Assembly (NCBI RefSeq): GCF_000175935.2
Contig: NC_014837.1
Location: 372,001-436,000, forward strand
Length of the DNA: 64,000 nucleotides
Reading direction: 5' to 3'
DNA from: Pantoea sp. At-9b
GTDB taxonomy: Bacteria; Pseudomonadota; Gammaproteobacteria; Enterobacterales; Enterobacteriaceae
In this document: piece by piece, positions 18,395-27,941 of the stretch
How the letters are laid out: every line of letters starts with the position of its first letter
How positions within the stretch are numbered: position 1 is the stretch's first letter
Position numbers and translations under genes: made by a program
The notes under the pieces: generated by a model
The model's database searches: none
What the model was told of the DNA's origin: nothing
The model's input: the letters and a program-made list of their open reading frames with translations, nothing else

Positions 18395-19696
18395 ATGAAA
18401 GGTTTTAAACTCAGCCTCGCCTGGCAGATATTGATTGCGCTGATTCTGGGCGTGGTGGTCGGTACGGTGCTGCATAATCAGCCGGACGATCGTGAATGGT
18501 TAATCACCAATATTCTCAGCCCGGCGGGCGATATCTTCATTCATCTGATTAAGATGATTGTGGTGCCGATTGTGGTTTCCTCATTGATTGTCGGCATTGC
18601 TGGCGTCGGTGATGCGAAAAAACTCGGACGTATTGGCGTCAAAACCATTGTCTATTTTGAAGTGATCACCACCATTGCCATTGTGGTCGGCATCACGCTG
18701 GCCAACGTATTCCAACCCGGCAGCGGCATTGATATGTCAACGCTGGCAACGGTGGACATCTCTAAATACGAAGCCACTACCCAGGCGGTACAGGGCGCAC
18801 CGCACAGCCTGGTGACCACCATTCTGTCACTGATCCCACAGAACATTTTTGCCTCGCTGGTGAAAGGTGACATGCTGCCGATTATCTTCTTCTCGGTGCT
18901 GTTTGGTCTGGGACTGTCGTCACTGCCTGCGGAACATCGCGATCCGCTGGTGGGGCTGTTCCGTTCGGTTTCTGAAACCATGTTTAAAGTGACGCATATG
19001 ATCATGCGTTACGCGCCGGTCGGTGTGTTTGCGCTGATTGCCGTCACCATTGCCAACTTCGGCTTTGCTTCGCTGTGGCCACTCGCCAAACTGGTGTTGC
19101 TGGTGTATGTGGCGATTCTGTTCTTCGCCTTTGTGGTGTTGGGTGCGGTGGCGCGTTTCTGCAAACTGCGTATCACCACCCTGATGCGCATTCTGAAGGA
19201 TGAGTTGATTCTGGCTTACTCCACTTCCAGCTCGGAAACCGTGTTGCCGCGCATTATGCAGAAGATGGAAGCCTACGGCGCACCCAAGGCCATTACCAGC
19301 TTTGTGGTGCCGACCGGCTATTCGTTTAACCTCGACGGTTCGACCTTGTACCAGAGCATTGCCGCGATCTTTATTGCTCAGCTGTATGGCATTGACCTGT
19401 CGCTGACCGATGAAATCATCCTGGTGCTGACGCTGATGGTGACCTCGAAAGGGATTGCAGGCGTGCCGGGAGTCTCTTTCGTGGTGTTGCTGGCGACGCT
19501 GGGAAGTGTCGGTATTCCACTGGAAGGTCTGGCGTTTATTGCCGGTGTTGACCGCATCATGGACATGGCGCGTACCGCGCTGAACGTGATCGGCAATGCG
19601 CTGGCGGTATTAGTGATCGCCCGCTGGGAAGACCAGTTCGATACTGAACAGGCCGCCGCTTACGAGCGACAGCTGCGTATGCAAAACGCGGCATAA
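18395..19696 (+). CDS. gltP: GltP, glutamate/aspartate:proton symporter
   Basis: A 433-residue DAACS-family transporter (E. coli GltP is 437). It has eight membrane helices and two re-entrant loops. Visible signatures: IHLIKMIVVPIVVSSLIVGI (about 48-67), the serine-rich hairpin AYSTSSSETVLPRIM (about 272-286), and the NMDGT-equivalent FNLDGSTLYQSIAAIFIAQ (about 310-328), which binds substrate and cation. The C-terminal DRIMDMARTALNVIGN holds the acidic and Asn residues for amino-acid binding. It lies after the acs locus as in E. coli, though divergently, and ends in a strong terminator. Confidence 0.95.
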   Translation: MKGFKLSLAWQILIALILGVVVGTVLHNQPDDREWLITNILSPAGDIFIHLIKMIVVPIVVSSLIVGIAGVGDAKKLGRIGVKTIVYFEVITTIAIVVGITLANVFQPGSGIDMSTLATVDISKYEATTQAVQGAPHSLVTTILSLIPQNIFASLVKGDMLPIIFFSVLFGLGLSSLPAEHRDPLVGLFRSVSETMFKVTHMIMRYAPVGVFALIAVTIANFGFASLWPLAKLVLLVYVAILFFAFVVLGAVARFCKLRITTLMRILKDELILAYSTSSSETVLPRIMQKMEAYGAPKAITSFVVPTGYSFNLDGSTLYQSIAAIFIAQLYGIDLSLTDEIILVLTLMVTSKGIAGVPGVSFVVLLATLGSVGIPLEGLAFIAGVDRIMDMARTALNVIGNALAVLVIARWEDQFDTEQAAAYERQLRMQNAA

Positions 19697-19708
19697 CGAT
19701 TCGACGAC

Positions 19709-19734
19709 AAACCCGCCATCCGGCGGGTTTTTTT
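19709..19734 (+). terminator. Intrinsic terminator after gltP
   Basis: AAACCCGCC (19709-19717), loop ATCC, GGCGGGTTT (19722-19730), then TTTT. Confidence 0.93.
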
Positions 19735-19839
19735 ATGTCTGCTCGGCGCAAAACGCAAAAATTTCCCCTCGCAGTGGGTGAATTAACAATTCAGTTTGAT
19801 ATATAGTTTTACGAATAAATTATTCTTTCGGGAGCCTGT

Positions 19840-20751
19840 ATGAAAATCGATCTCAGCCAGATGATCACTGAGGGGCGTAACCCGGCCAGCCAGCACATTG
19901 ATGAGCTGCCGACGGAAGCGATGCTGCGTGTTATCAATGACGAAGATAAGAAAGTTGCGCTGGCAGTGGAGGCGATTGTGCCGCAGATTGCGCAAGTGGT
20001 GGATGCCATCACCGCCGCCTTTAGCCGGGGAGGTCGTCTGATCTATTGTGGAGCCGGAACCTCCGGTCGACTCGGCATTCTTGACGCCAGTGAATGCCCG
20101 CCTACCTTTGGCACACCGCGCAGCCAGGTGGTCGGTCTGATTGCCGGCGGACACACGGCGATTTTGCAGGCGGTGGAAAATGCCGAGGATAATCATGAGC
20201 AAGGTGCGCAGGATTTGCGAGATATCCAGTTCAGCAGCCACGATGTGTTGGTCGGCATCGCTGCCAGCGGTCGCACGCCCTATGTGCTGGGTGCGCTCGA
20301 GTATGCAAAACAGCAGGGGGCTTTTAGCGCCGCATTAACCTGCAACCCGAACAGCGCGATGGCTCTGGTGGCAGATGTGGCGCTGACGCCGGTTGTGGGG
20401 CCGGAAGTGGTGACCGGTTCCTCGCGCATGAAAGCAGGTACGGCGCAGAAGCTGGTGCTGAATATGCTGACAACCGGTGCGATGATCCGCAGCGGCAAGG
20501 TCTATGGCAACCTGATGGTGGATGTGGAAGCCACCAACCAGAAGTTAGTACAGCGGCAGATTAACATCGTTAAACAGGCGACCGAATGCGATGATGCTAC
20601 GGCTCAGCAGGCGCTGGCCGCCTGTCAGGGGCACTGTAAAACCGCAATTGTGATGGTGCTGGCGGGGTTACAGGCAGAAGAGGCGCAGGCGCTGCTGCGC
20701 CATAACAACGGTTTTATCCGCCAGGCGTTACGCGAAGCGCCATTGCGTTAG
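19840..20751 (+). CDS. murQ: N-acetylmuramic acid 6-phosphate etherase
   Basis: A 303-residue SIS-domain enzyme that cleaves the D-lactyl ether of MurNAc-6-phosphate, giving GlcNAc-6-phosphate in peptidoglycan recycling. Marks: the N-terminal [12 protein letters not shown], the SIS phosphate loop [23 protein letters not shown] (about 68-90) with catalytic Glu in SECPPT, a second loop [15 protein letters not shown] (about 138-152), and [18 protein letters not shown] (about 190). A GGGAG site precedes ATG 19840. No murP or murR lies beside it, unlike in E. coli, so the gene stands alone between two terminators; recycling of anhMurNAc via AnmK would still need it. Confidence 0.96.
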   Translation: MKIDLSQMITEGRNPASQHIDELPTEAMLRVINDEDKKVALAVEAIVPQIAQVVDAITAAFSRGGRLIYCGAGTSGRLGILDASECPPTFGTPRSQVVGLIAGGHTAILQAVENAEDNHEQGAQDLRDIQFSSHDVLVGIAASGRTPYVLGALEYAKQQGAFSAALTCNPNSAMALVADVALTPVVGPEVVTGSSRMKAGTAQKLVLNMLTTGAMIRSGKVYGNLMVDVEATNQKLVQRQINIVKQATECDDATAQQALAACQGHCKTAIVMVLAGLQAEEAQALLRHNNGFIRQALREAPLR

Positions 20752-20758
20752 TGAAAAA

Positions 20759-20780
20759 TGCCAGCGCGATGACGCTGGCA
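20759..20780. terminator. Terminator between murQ and the EPS operon
   Basis: TGCCAGCG (20759-20766) pairs with CGCTGGCA (20773-20780) around CGATGA. It has AAAAA on the left and CCTTTCATTT on the right, so it can work for both convergent units. Confidence 0.8.
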
Positions 20781-20788
20781 CCTTTCAT

Positions 20789-22393
20789 TTATTGCAGCGT
20801 CGTGTGGATATCCACCCAACTGTCAGCCGGAATATCGGTATAGTCGCCCAGAGAGGCGGTTATGCTGCCTTCTGAAGCGTTCAGGCTGTACTTCAGCGTC
20901 CTGATACCAATGACAATCGTATCGGATGCCTCTGATTCAATCGTGGCCGCCAGATTCTGGATGCCTGCTCCGCCCGCGATCAGCGGATTGCTGATTTTCC
21001 ATAGAGACTTCTTCGTGACAAGTGATGCGCCAGTGATCTTATATTTCCCGGTTGCTTCTTTAGTCGCGGTGAATTGACCGGTCTGCGCGTAACCGCGGTT
21101 AACCGCGCTAAGGTTATCGTTCTGTTTAAACGCATCCTGCACCGGTGAACGGCTGGCGTTGGCGATGGCATCAGAGATGCGGATCACCGCCCCGGAGGTC
21201 TTCACCACACGGCCATCATTGAGAGGAACGTAAGTATTGGAGGTTAATGAGTTTTCCGTCTCAACATACACAATACCTTCAGGCTCGCTGGTCAGCTGCT
21301 TATCGCGCGAACGGTCAATGACGACTTTCTCCTCACCCGAACTGCCTGCCTCGGCATAGCGTAGTGGAATGAAGGTTGCGCCTTCACTACGAGCGGCAAT
21401 TTTGGCATAGACAGTCAGCGTATGGTCCGCAGCGCTGTAGACGTAGCCAAATTGCGTCAGGCTTGCGCTGTCATGTCGATAGTCCGAGGGATCACGCAGG
21501 TTCGTGATACGTAAGACATGCTTTGCCGTCGCGCTATTGAGCGATGAGACAAAAATATCATTGCATTGAATAAGATAGGTATAGATTGACTCTGCCAGGG
21601 TTCCCCCGGAGATAAACAGTCCGGTGAAGTTCGGGCCAGAATTTCTTACACCGGTTTTCAGGGTGAATAATGTTACCCAACTGGGTTGGCTTACCCAGGT
21701 GGTGGGTTGCACATTTCCCTGCCTCAGCGGCGCGATTAAATCTTTATTCGTTAAGGCGCGTGCGGCAACGACAGCCGAATCCGCATAGGGTGTGCCATAG
21801 TCGGTAAATTGGCCCGGCCCGGCAATATACATATCTGCAGAACCGTCTGCTTTGGGCAGGAAGATCAACGAAGAATGCAGCGTATCATCTTCAGCACCGG
21901 CGAAAGGTAAGCGCAATATGCTGCCGTTCCAGCCAGCAACACCTTGCCCATAGGGTTCGCTGAACGGAATCGCCACTCTGGCCGCCGTGGGTTTTCCCTC
22001 TTTAGCGGCATAAGTCTGTAGGCGTCCGCGTTCATCAATAATTAAAGCCCCCCGGTTATCGGACCCGCCAAACGTCAATCCCGCTATCCCTTTCGGGTCT
22101 GACACGCCCTGCACGATATCAAACTGCCCGCGCTGTTTTACCCGGTCAAATACGGATGCTGCTCCGCTACCCACGACGGGCTTACCTTCACCGGCAAAGA
22201 ACCCGCCAATCAGTTTGAACCCGGTATCTTTACCTATTTCAGCGCCTAACGTGTCGGGTTGAGGAACGCCGGGTAAGGGGTGGGGACTGATTCGGGCATC
22301 AGCGGAGTTGGACGCCGAACTTCGACCGGAGAACAGAGCCAGAACTGTCGAAGGCAGAATCCAGTGCAAAAGACGTCTTCTTGATAGGGTCAT
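20789..22393 (-). CDS. Secreted phage-tailspike-like protein (candidate AmsF/WceF-type EPS-processing enzyme)
   Basis: A 534-residue protein, last gene of the EPS operon. It starts with a twin-arginine-type signal peptide (LSRRRLLHWILPSTVLALF, likely cleaved after about residue 28). The next segment (TLGAEIGKDTGFKLIGGF, about 49-66) resembles the neck segment that precedes the beta-helix in phage tailspikes. The middle is strand-rich, and the C-terminal ~110 residues (from NAGYAQTGQF-like NRGYAQTGQFTATKEATGKY onward) look like a phage tail-fibre end domain. Amylovoran and stewartan clusters encode one such protein (AmsF, WceF), the latter reported to have a tailspike-like fold. Enzyme activity on the polymer is an inference; no catalytic residues could be assigned. 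Confidence 0.6.
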   Translation of the reverse strand: MTLSRRRLLHWILPSTVLALFSGRSSASNSADARISPHPLPGVPQPDTLGAEIGKDTGFKLIGGFFAGEGKPVVGSGAASVFDRVKQRGQFDIVQGVSDPKGIAGLTFGGSDNRGALIIDERGRLQTYAAKEGKPTAARVAIPFSEPYGQGVAGWNGSILRLPFAGAEDDTLHSSLIFLPKADGSADMYIAGPGQFTDYGTPYADSAVVAARALTNKDLIAPLRQGNVQPTTWVSQPSWVTLFTLKTGVRNSGPNFTGLFISGGTLAESIYTYLIQCNDIFVSSLNSATAKHVLRITNLRDPSDYRHDSASLTQFGYVYSAADHTLTVYAKIAARSEGATFIPLRYAEAGSSGEEKVVIDRSRDKQLTSEPEGIVYVETENSLTSNTYVPLNDGRVVKTSGAVIRISDAIANASRSPVQDAFKQNDNLSAVNRGYAQTGQFTATKEATGKYKITGASLVTKKSLWKISNPLIAGGAGIQNLAATIESEASDTIVIGIRTLKYSLNASEGSITASLGDYTDIPADSWVDIHTTLQ

Positions 22394-22416
22394 GATGTCT
22401 CACCGCCTGTTGATGG

Positions 22417-24102
22417 CTACAGCGCTGTCGATTGCTGTTGCCAGCCAATATTATTGCCAGCTTTGCCCCAGATATCCGGGCTGGTATTGGTGGTCCCGGC
22501 TTGTAGTGCCGGTGAATCGCTGGCCAGTTGCAGGATATTTTTGGCTTCTTTCATACCCGCAGGGGGGACCAGAGGGACGGTATAGCGGAATTTAGGGTCG
22601 ACATAACGCAAATCGAGGGTGGTCACACCCGGCAAGGCCGCAGGTGCGGCAGATGGCCAGGCTTCCGAGAAGAAGATGCAGTTTTTAAAGGCATATTTGG
22701 TCAGCAATGTGCCAAATTCAGACACCTCGGCAGGGCTTATCAGATCGGAATTGTCCCGGTGTTTCCAGTAAAAAATACAATTCTCCAGCGTCATCGACAG
22801 GACTGCTGGATTGTCCTCTTTGCGTGGGTTGCAATAAAGAACATGGTCATTAGCTTGCGAAATGGTGTCAATGAACATGCAATTGCGCACCACGTTGTTG
22901 TAGCAATACATGAAACAACAGGCTTTTTTCCAGTAAATATCTTCGCTGCGTTGTGTTCGGGCGACGCCATCGTTATAGGAAACAATGTATTCAATGACAT
23001 TATCCACACAACCCAGACCACGGGTGTGGTAAAGCGTATAGATATCATCACTGAGTGGTTTATAGCCGTTGGCATGATACCAAGTGTAAGAGAAGGGGCC
23101 CTGCACGAACATAAACGATTTCGCATTGTTGGTCAGGTAACCCCAACGTAACAGGCAATTATTGCAGTGAAAATCCAAATCTAAAGCATAGCGATCGGGG
23201 GCAGCAGGGCCGGAACCGTGCACTTCAAAATTCTGCCCGGTGGCGTAAGCGCACGCCGACATCCACAAAGGGACATCAGCACGAGGGGTAGTCCAGGCAT
23301 ACGGATCTTTTATCGGGTTATAAACATTGGTGCGGTAGGACGAGTAATAAATATTATCCCAGCCCGATTCCCATTCATCACCGCGAATATCACGGTTTTT
23401 ATTTTTACTGGCTGTACCAGACAATAAGACACCGTAGTTAACAATGTTGGTGAATGAAACATCAAGGATACGCACCCCATAGCTCTTCCGTTGATCGCCA
23501 TAATAAGTGTCAGGATCGGAAAGATTGAGATTGCCACGTATGAATATGCCGCAATTAATATTATCGCCATAAATATCATGAATAAAAATTTTGTGGGCGA
23601 TATTGGTCCGCTCTTTTACCATCAAGTGGATACAGGCGACTTCTTTGGCGGGGGCAGAACCGGCAATCGCGGCCGGATCGCCAATAAAATCAACATGGTG
23701 AATTTCCAGATTGCAAATGCCATTGGCATCTCCTCGGATTGAACCATACAAATAACCGCCAGTATGTTGTTCACCAGGAGGAGAGGAAAGCTGGAGGGAG
23801 TTGATATTAAAGTTTTGGAAAATCGTGTCGGTATGTCGCGTAGCGGCGTCTTTAGGATACCAGATGGGCCAGGCACCTTCGCCATAAGACGTCAGCACGC
23901 TCTGGGTGCCGGAACGATTGAAGAAAAAAGCGAGTGGGTTCTCGCTGATATAGGACCAGTTGAAATGCGTGCCGCGTTTGATGGAAACGGTAACCGGATG
24001 GATTACACCCGAAGCGATGACGTCATCCATCGAACGCCAGGGTTTTTCCCGGCTGCCGTTCCCCTGAACGGTCGCTGAAGGATCTACATAGATAAATTTC
24101 AT
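22417..24102 (-). CDS. Right-handed beta-helix (pectate-lyase-like) protein without an obvious signal peptide
   Basis: A 561-residue protein. It opens with KFIYVDPSATVQGNGSREKP, the DPs-x-G-x-G-x-x-x-x-P start seen in secreted or phage parallel beta-helix proteins, and continues with repeated short strands rich in Asn, Asp and aromatics (for example NLEIHHVDFIG, HKIFIHDIYGDNINCGIFIRG, NVVRNCMFIDTI), as in polysaccharide lyases and tailspikes. No hydrophobic leader is present, so it is cytoplasmic, exported without a classic signal, or released by lysis. It lies 23 bp before the tailspike-like gene and 13 bp after the acyltransferase gene. Probably an EPS-active protein; enzyme class unknown. 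Confidence 0.6.
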   Translation of the reverse strand: MKFIYVDPSATVQGNGSREKPWRSMDDVIASGVIHPVTVSIKRGTHFNWSYISENPLAFFFNRSGTQSVLTSYGEGAWPIWYPKDAATRHTDTIFQNFNINSLQLSSPPGEQHTGGYLYGSIRGDANGICNLEIHHVDFIGDPAAIAGSAPAKEVACIHLMVKERTNIAHKIFIHDIYGDNINCGIFIRGNLNLSDPDTYYGDQRKSYGVRILDVSFTNIVNYGVLLSGTASKNKNRDIRGDEWESGWDNIYYSSYRTNVYNPIKDPYAWTTPRADVPLWMSACAYATGQNFEVHGSGPAAPDRYALDLDFHCNNCLLRWGYLTNNAKSFMFVQGPFSYTWYHANGYKPLSDDIYTLYHTRGLGCVDNVIEYIVSYNDGVARTQRSEDIYWKKACCFMYCYNNVVRNCMFIDTISQANDHVLYCNPRKEDNPAVLSMTLENCIFYWKHRDNSDLISPAEVSEFGTLLTKYAFKNCIFFSEAWPSAAPAALPGVTTLDLRYVDPKFRYTVPLVPPAGMKEAKNILQLASDSPALQAGTTNTSPDIWGKAGNNIGWQQQSTAL

Positions 24103-24115
24103 TGTCAGATACCTG

Positions 24116-24652
24116 TCAGGCTACGCGAATAGCTTCAGCCGGAAACTTACGGGTTTTGATAAAGGGTTTTTGGGCGACCACGTAATGGTCATCGGCAACA
24201 TTGGTCATTGCGATCGCGCCAGCACCAATAATGACATTATGCCCAATCTCAATATCATCACCGAGGATGCAGGAGTTAACACCCATTGAGACATTATCAC
24301 CGATGATAAAATGTTTAGGATAAGGCAGTTTGTTGCCGCCAACGGTGCAGCATTGTCGGATGTTAAAGTTTTTACCAATCACGCAACCACTATTGATAAT
24401 GACAGAATAGGCATGCCAGATAACAAAGCCGTGACCAATTTTGGTCCGATAGGAAATCTCAATGCCAAACATAAATTCATTGAAGAATTTATGCAGAATA
24501 ACAAAAGCGAGTGTGACAGGATAAAACACGCGCACCCGTTTAGCATGTAAAGAAGCCAGGCGATACAGCAGCACAACCAGCTTCGATTTGATACCTGGGT
24601 TCATTCTGATTTCTGACAATGTGAGTTTGATGCTACGAATGATGTTGATCAT
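24116..24652 (-). CDS. Hexapeptide-repeat acyltransferase (serine acetyltransferase/WcaB-like)
   Basis: A 178-residue protein with an N-terminal helical segment containing one hydrophobic stretch (about 40-62) and a left-handed beta-helix built from hexapeptide repeats (GIEISYRTKIGHGFVIWH, IINSGCVIGKNFNIRQ, IGDNVSMGVNSCILGDDIEIGHNVIIGAGAI). The His in GHGFVIWH corresponds to the catalytic His of CysE-type acetyltransferases. In EPS operons this family usually O-acetylates a sugar of the repeat unit. It lies between the last glycosyltransferase and the beta-helix gene. Acetyl donor and target sugar are inferred from family. Confidence 0.8.
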   Translation of the reverse strand: MINIIRSIKLTLSEIRMNPGIKSKLVVLLYRLASLHAKRVRVFYPVTLAFVILHKFFNEFMFGIEISYRTKIGHGFVIWHAYSVIINSGCVIGKNFNIRQCCTVGGNKLPYPKHFIIGDNVSMGVNSCILGDDIEIGHNVIIGAGAIAMTNVADDHYVVAQKPFIKTRKFPAEAIRVA

Positions 24653-24758
24653 GGTTCACCTTACGCCGGATGATAACTAAAGCGGTTCACAGTCATCTAC
24701 TGCAAGAACATAATTTTATTATTTCAAAAATAAGTATGGCGGGATGGAAAGTGAAAAC

Positions 24759-25574
24759 TTAAACTTTTGCTCTGTCTACACGATACAGCAGCTCAAGAAA
24801 TTTCTCTGGCGCAACGCGGGTGGAGACCCGAACAAGAAAAGCGGCAAGGTTATTCGCTATTGAAGCGGTCTTCAATTTGCGTTTTAAATTAAAGAGAGAG
24901 ACTTCACTCTTAATGTAGTTAAAACCCCTGCGTTTCTTCAACATGCCAGAGCCTGCCCGCACATTCAACAAAATATCTGTTAAATTGTGTGTGGTAAAAT
25001 TCTCTGCGATTATTCTTAACCACAAGTTGTAATCTTCCATAAATAAATGATGTTGATAGCCTCCAACTTGTTCTACTACAGATTTTTTAAACAGCACGCT
25101 CATGTGATTAAACGGATTTTTAAAACGTGAGAAATGTTTAATGTCGGCATGCAGTTCCGGTAAACGTTTAAGCCGGTGCTGACCTTCCTCATCAAACTCA
25201 ATCACTGCGGCTCCCAACAGGGCGACATGGCTATTTTCTGCCATAAATGCCATTTGTCGCTGGAAACGATGCGGCAGGCATATGTCATCGGTATCCATTC
25301 GGGCAATATATTCACAGGAGCAATGTTTCATACCTTCAGCCAGCGCCAACCCCAATCCGATATTTTTTTCCAGTTGCACCCGACGAACAGGAAGTTTGTT
25401 TTCCCAGCGTGCAACCACGGATTCCAGTGATGAACCCACCGGGCCATCCATCACCAGAACAATTTCAGTAGGCTGAAGTGTTTGCTGCTCCAGACTACGG
25501 AAGCAGCTATCCAGATTTTCGGCACTTTCTTTATAGTACAAGGACATTAAGACGGAAAAATGTTGCTGTAACAT
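24759..25574 (-). CDS. Family 2 glycosyltransferase, AmsE-like
   Basis: A 271-residue GT-A enzyme. The N-terminal nucleotide-binding part has FSVLMSLYYKESAENLDSCF and EIVLVMDGPVG, the metal-binding DxD is in YIARMDTDDICLPHRF (about 90-105), and a conserved acceptor-side block is VGGYQHHLFMEDYNLWLRI (about 170-188). This combination closely resembles AmsE of the amylovoran cluster (and the stewartan counterpart). It would add one sugar to the lipid-linked repeat unit on the cytoplasmic face. The sugar is unknown. It is fifth after the second wzc, following the AmsB/C/D-like order. Confidence 0.85.
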   Translation of the reverse strand: MLQQHFSVLMSLYYKESAENLDSCFRSLEQQTLQPTEIVLVMDGPVGSSLESVVARWENKLPVRRVQLEKNIGLGLALAEGMKHCSCEYIARMDTDDICLPHRFQRQMAFMAENSHVALLGAAVIEFDEEGQHRLKRLPELHADIKHFSRFKNPFNHMSVLFKKSVVEQVGGYQHHLFMEDYNLWLRIIAENFTTHNLTDILLNVRAGSGMLKKRRGFNYIKSEVSLFNLKRKLKTASIANNLAAFLVRVSTRVAPEKFLELLYRVDRAKV

Positions 25575-25602
25575 AAGTCACCTTTTACTGTGTGTGAAAA
25601 AT

Positions 25603-26640
25603 TTATATTTTTTGATAAAGCTCGCTATAGCTAAGGGCCATTTTTTTCGCTGAATAATTTTTCAGGTAATTATTTTTAGCGTTGTTCGCCAGACTGGCCT
25701 TCTCATCAGACAAGTAGTACTCGTTGAGGCAGCAGATCAGTCCATGTGTTGTTTTGTTAAATAAAAAACCACTTTTTTGTTCAAATGCGTTATGTACCTC
25801 CTGATGGGGTTCAATATCTGAACAGATGAATGTCTTACCAGAAGCCATCGACTCAATCAGTGCTAATGGCAGTCCCTCGGCATGGGATGCCGAAATAAAG
25901 CAATCAAAATCCTGATAAACCGCGTGGGGTTGATCGGTGCTGCCATGAAAAATGATTTTTTCATTATTGAATTTTTGACGTAAAAACGCTTCGTCGGTGC
26001 CTGCGCCGATAATATGCAGTCTGGCTTTTTTCCCCTGACACCAACCGCTAAAAGCCTCAAGAATTTGCTGAACATTCTTTCTTTTGTTAAGTACGCCTAA
26101 ATAAAAATAATGAACCTCATTATCATGATGCTGGTTTTTCACCAGATGCGGCGACTCCACGCCATTGGGAATCGCGGTGACGTTATGCATCGCATGATAA
26201 TTCACGCAATGTTTCATCACTGCATGAGAACAGGCTACTTTATGGAAATGGCGAATCATATAACGACCAACCAGACCTTCGAGCATGCCTTTCACGAATC
26301 CTTTGGTTTGCACGAAATCCACTTCAAAATAATTATGTATCGTGGTGACCTGGGGCACAGAAGCGAACGATAAATAATTAAATATGTCCGAAACGGTACA
26401 GTGGCTGTGGATCACCGAAAATCCACCGCTGCGGATAAATCGTAATATTTGTATTACCGCGCTCCGTTTGAATAGGGTAATTTTCGCCCGTGCCGCGAAT
26501 TCCTCTTTTCTTTCACCGTCATTAAGCGCCAGAACTTCAATATCATAAAAATCCGGCAGGTTTTTTATAATATTAAGACAGACGTTGACCGGCCCCGCGT
26601 TCTTTAGACTCGGAACAATAAAAAGAATTTTATTTTTCAT
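25603..26640 (-). CDS. Family 4 glycosyltransferase, AmsD-like
   Basis: A 345-residue GT-B enzyme. N-terminal domain: ILFIVPSLKNAGPVNVCLNI (about 4-23) and VIHSHCTVSDIF. C-terminal domain: IPNGVESPHLV, the GT4 strand HYFYLGVLNKRKNVQQILEAF (about 180-200), and the E-x7-E motif region CFISASHAEGLPLALIESMASG (about 256-277), which binds the nucleotide-sugar. It is probably a retaining transferase for one sugar of the EPS repeat unit. The order wzy, GT4, GT2 is that of amsC, amsD, amsE. Specificity not readable. Confidence 0.87.
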   Translation of the reverse strand: MKNKILFIVPSLKNAGPVNVCLNIIKNLPDFYDIEVLALNDGERKEEFAARAKITLFKRSAVIQILRFIRSGGFSVIHSHCTVSDIFNYLSFASVPQVTTIHNYFEVDFVQTKGFVKGMLEGLVGRYMIRHFHKVACSHAVMKHCVNYHAMHNVTAIPNGVESPHLVKNQHHDNEVHYFYLGVLNKRKNVQQILEAFSGWCQGKKARLHIIGAGTDEAFLRQKFNNEKIIFHGSTDQPHAVYQDFDCFISASHAEGLPLALIESMASGKTFICSDIEPHQEVHNAFEQKSGFLFNKTTHGLICCLNEYYLSDEKASLANNAKNNYLKNYSAKKMALSYSELYQKI

Positions 26641-26670
26641 TTTGCTGTGTCTTTTAAATGAGTAACGAAG

Positions 26671-27924
26671 TTATCTGTGTTTTATCCAGTAGCCGTCATA
26701 ATCAATATCATTGAGATAATTCTCAAAGTCCTGTTGGGTGTAATTCATCAGGAAAACCGGGCTTGTCCAGGCGTAAGACCATAGCCCGCCCATTGATAAC
26801 GTCCTGCGTTGCGTATAAATATTAATGATCAACAGGCTGAGCAGTGCGAAGACCACAAGGTAATTTCTCAGAAGAAGGCGGAATTTTTGCGAATCAAGCC
26901 CGGTTGAAAATAAATAGGTATAGCAAATACGGATTGCTAATAAATACTGAGCAATGTTGAGATAACGCCCCATGGCGGTATAAGAGATCGACATGATGAA
27001 GCAACAAGGAATGTAGATATTCAAAAATCTATCAAAACCTTTCACCTCTCCCCGGCTCATCAGATAGAAAAAGAAAGAAGCCAATCCGAGTGTGCGGGTA
27101 ATAAGGGCGACGAAAATGGTGTTGCTATCATTCGGCGTTGCGCTAAAAGTACCGTCAACATAACCATCCATGGCATAATCGCCAATGCCCATAAAAGATA
27201 AGTTGGGCAGAATTGAGCGTAAGGCCACAGAACTCAACACCCAGAAGAAAATGCTCAACGGTAAAACAAATTTCTTATCAACTTTGAAAAATAGACTGGC
27301 CACAAATACCAGGAACACAAATGACATAGAGAAATGCATCAGTAGCGCAAGCAGCACAAATACACCGCAGCGCAATTTACTTCTGCTGAAGTAGCAGGTG
27401 ACGGCATAAATCATAAATACCAGTGCGGTACCATAGCGAATGCCCAGTACAAGGTTTAAAATGTTCAACGCCGAAAAAACGGTAAAATAAGTGAGGGCTA
27501 ATCTGGTCGAGGAAATGTCTCTGTTTTCTTTTCCCGCGTTTTCTATCAGGGTCACATTACGGAACGATGCGAGAAGTAAATAACACATCAAGCCACCGTA
27601 AAATGCAGGAATAAAAAAGAATGGAATGTTCAGTAGCTGAAAAATCCAGCCATTAACATACAGCAGGATATCCGTATGGGTACTGGCAATATCAGAAAAA
27701 TGTGTGCCCGGACCATAAGCATGGATCTCCAGGTAACGCCTGTAGAGATCGCCTAATGGCGGAATCTTGATCAACAGAAAGAAATAGAACATCGACATGA
27801 CAAAAAAGGGTAGCCGGTTCATGCCTTTTTTATCCAGTGACAAAAAGGACAGAACCAATCCACCTAATGGAATGGTCATGCTCATCGCCAAGCTTAGGGG
27901 CATTAGCTTATTCATTCTCATCAT
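26671..27924 (-). CDS. wzy: EpsG/Wzy-type EPS polymerase, AmsC-like
   Basis: A 417-residue membrane protein with about ten to twelve helices and a long periplasmic loop near the start (after FLLIKIPPLGDLYRRYLEIH, about 50-70), the layout of EpsG-family Wzy polymerases. The DLYRRY segment near the first loop is typical of this family. It would join lipid-linked repeat units in the periplasm by a block mechanism, with Wzc setting chain length. The low sequence conservation of Wzy means the call rests on topology and on its place between GT2 and GT4 genes. The DNA is visibly more AT-rich than the flanking core genes. Confidence 0.75.
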   Translation of the reverse strand: MMRMNKLMPLSLAMSMTIPLGGLVLSFLSLDKKGMNRLPFFVMSMFYFFLLIKIPPLGDLYRRYLEIHAYGPGTHFSDIASTHTDILLYVNGWIFQLLNIPFFFIPAFYGGLMCYLLLASFRNVTLIENAGKENRDISSTRLALTYFTVFSALNILNLVLGIRYGTALVFMIYAVTCYFSRSKLRCGVFVLLALLMHFSMSFVFLVFVASLFFKVDKKFVLPLSIFFWVLSSVALRSILPNLSFMGIGDYAMDGYVDGTFSATPNDSNTIFVALITRTLGLASFFFYLMSRGEVKGFDRFLNIYIPCCFIMSISYTAMGRYLNIAQYLLAIRICYTYLFSTGLDSQKFRLLLRNYLVVFALLSLLIINIYTQRRTLSMGGLWSYAWTSPVFLMNYTQQDFENYLNDIDYDGYWIKHR

Positions 27925-27941
27925 AATAATACGACCCTTGA

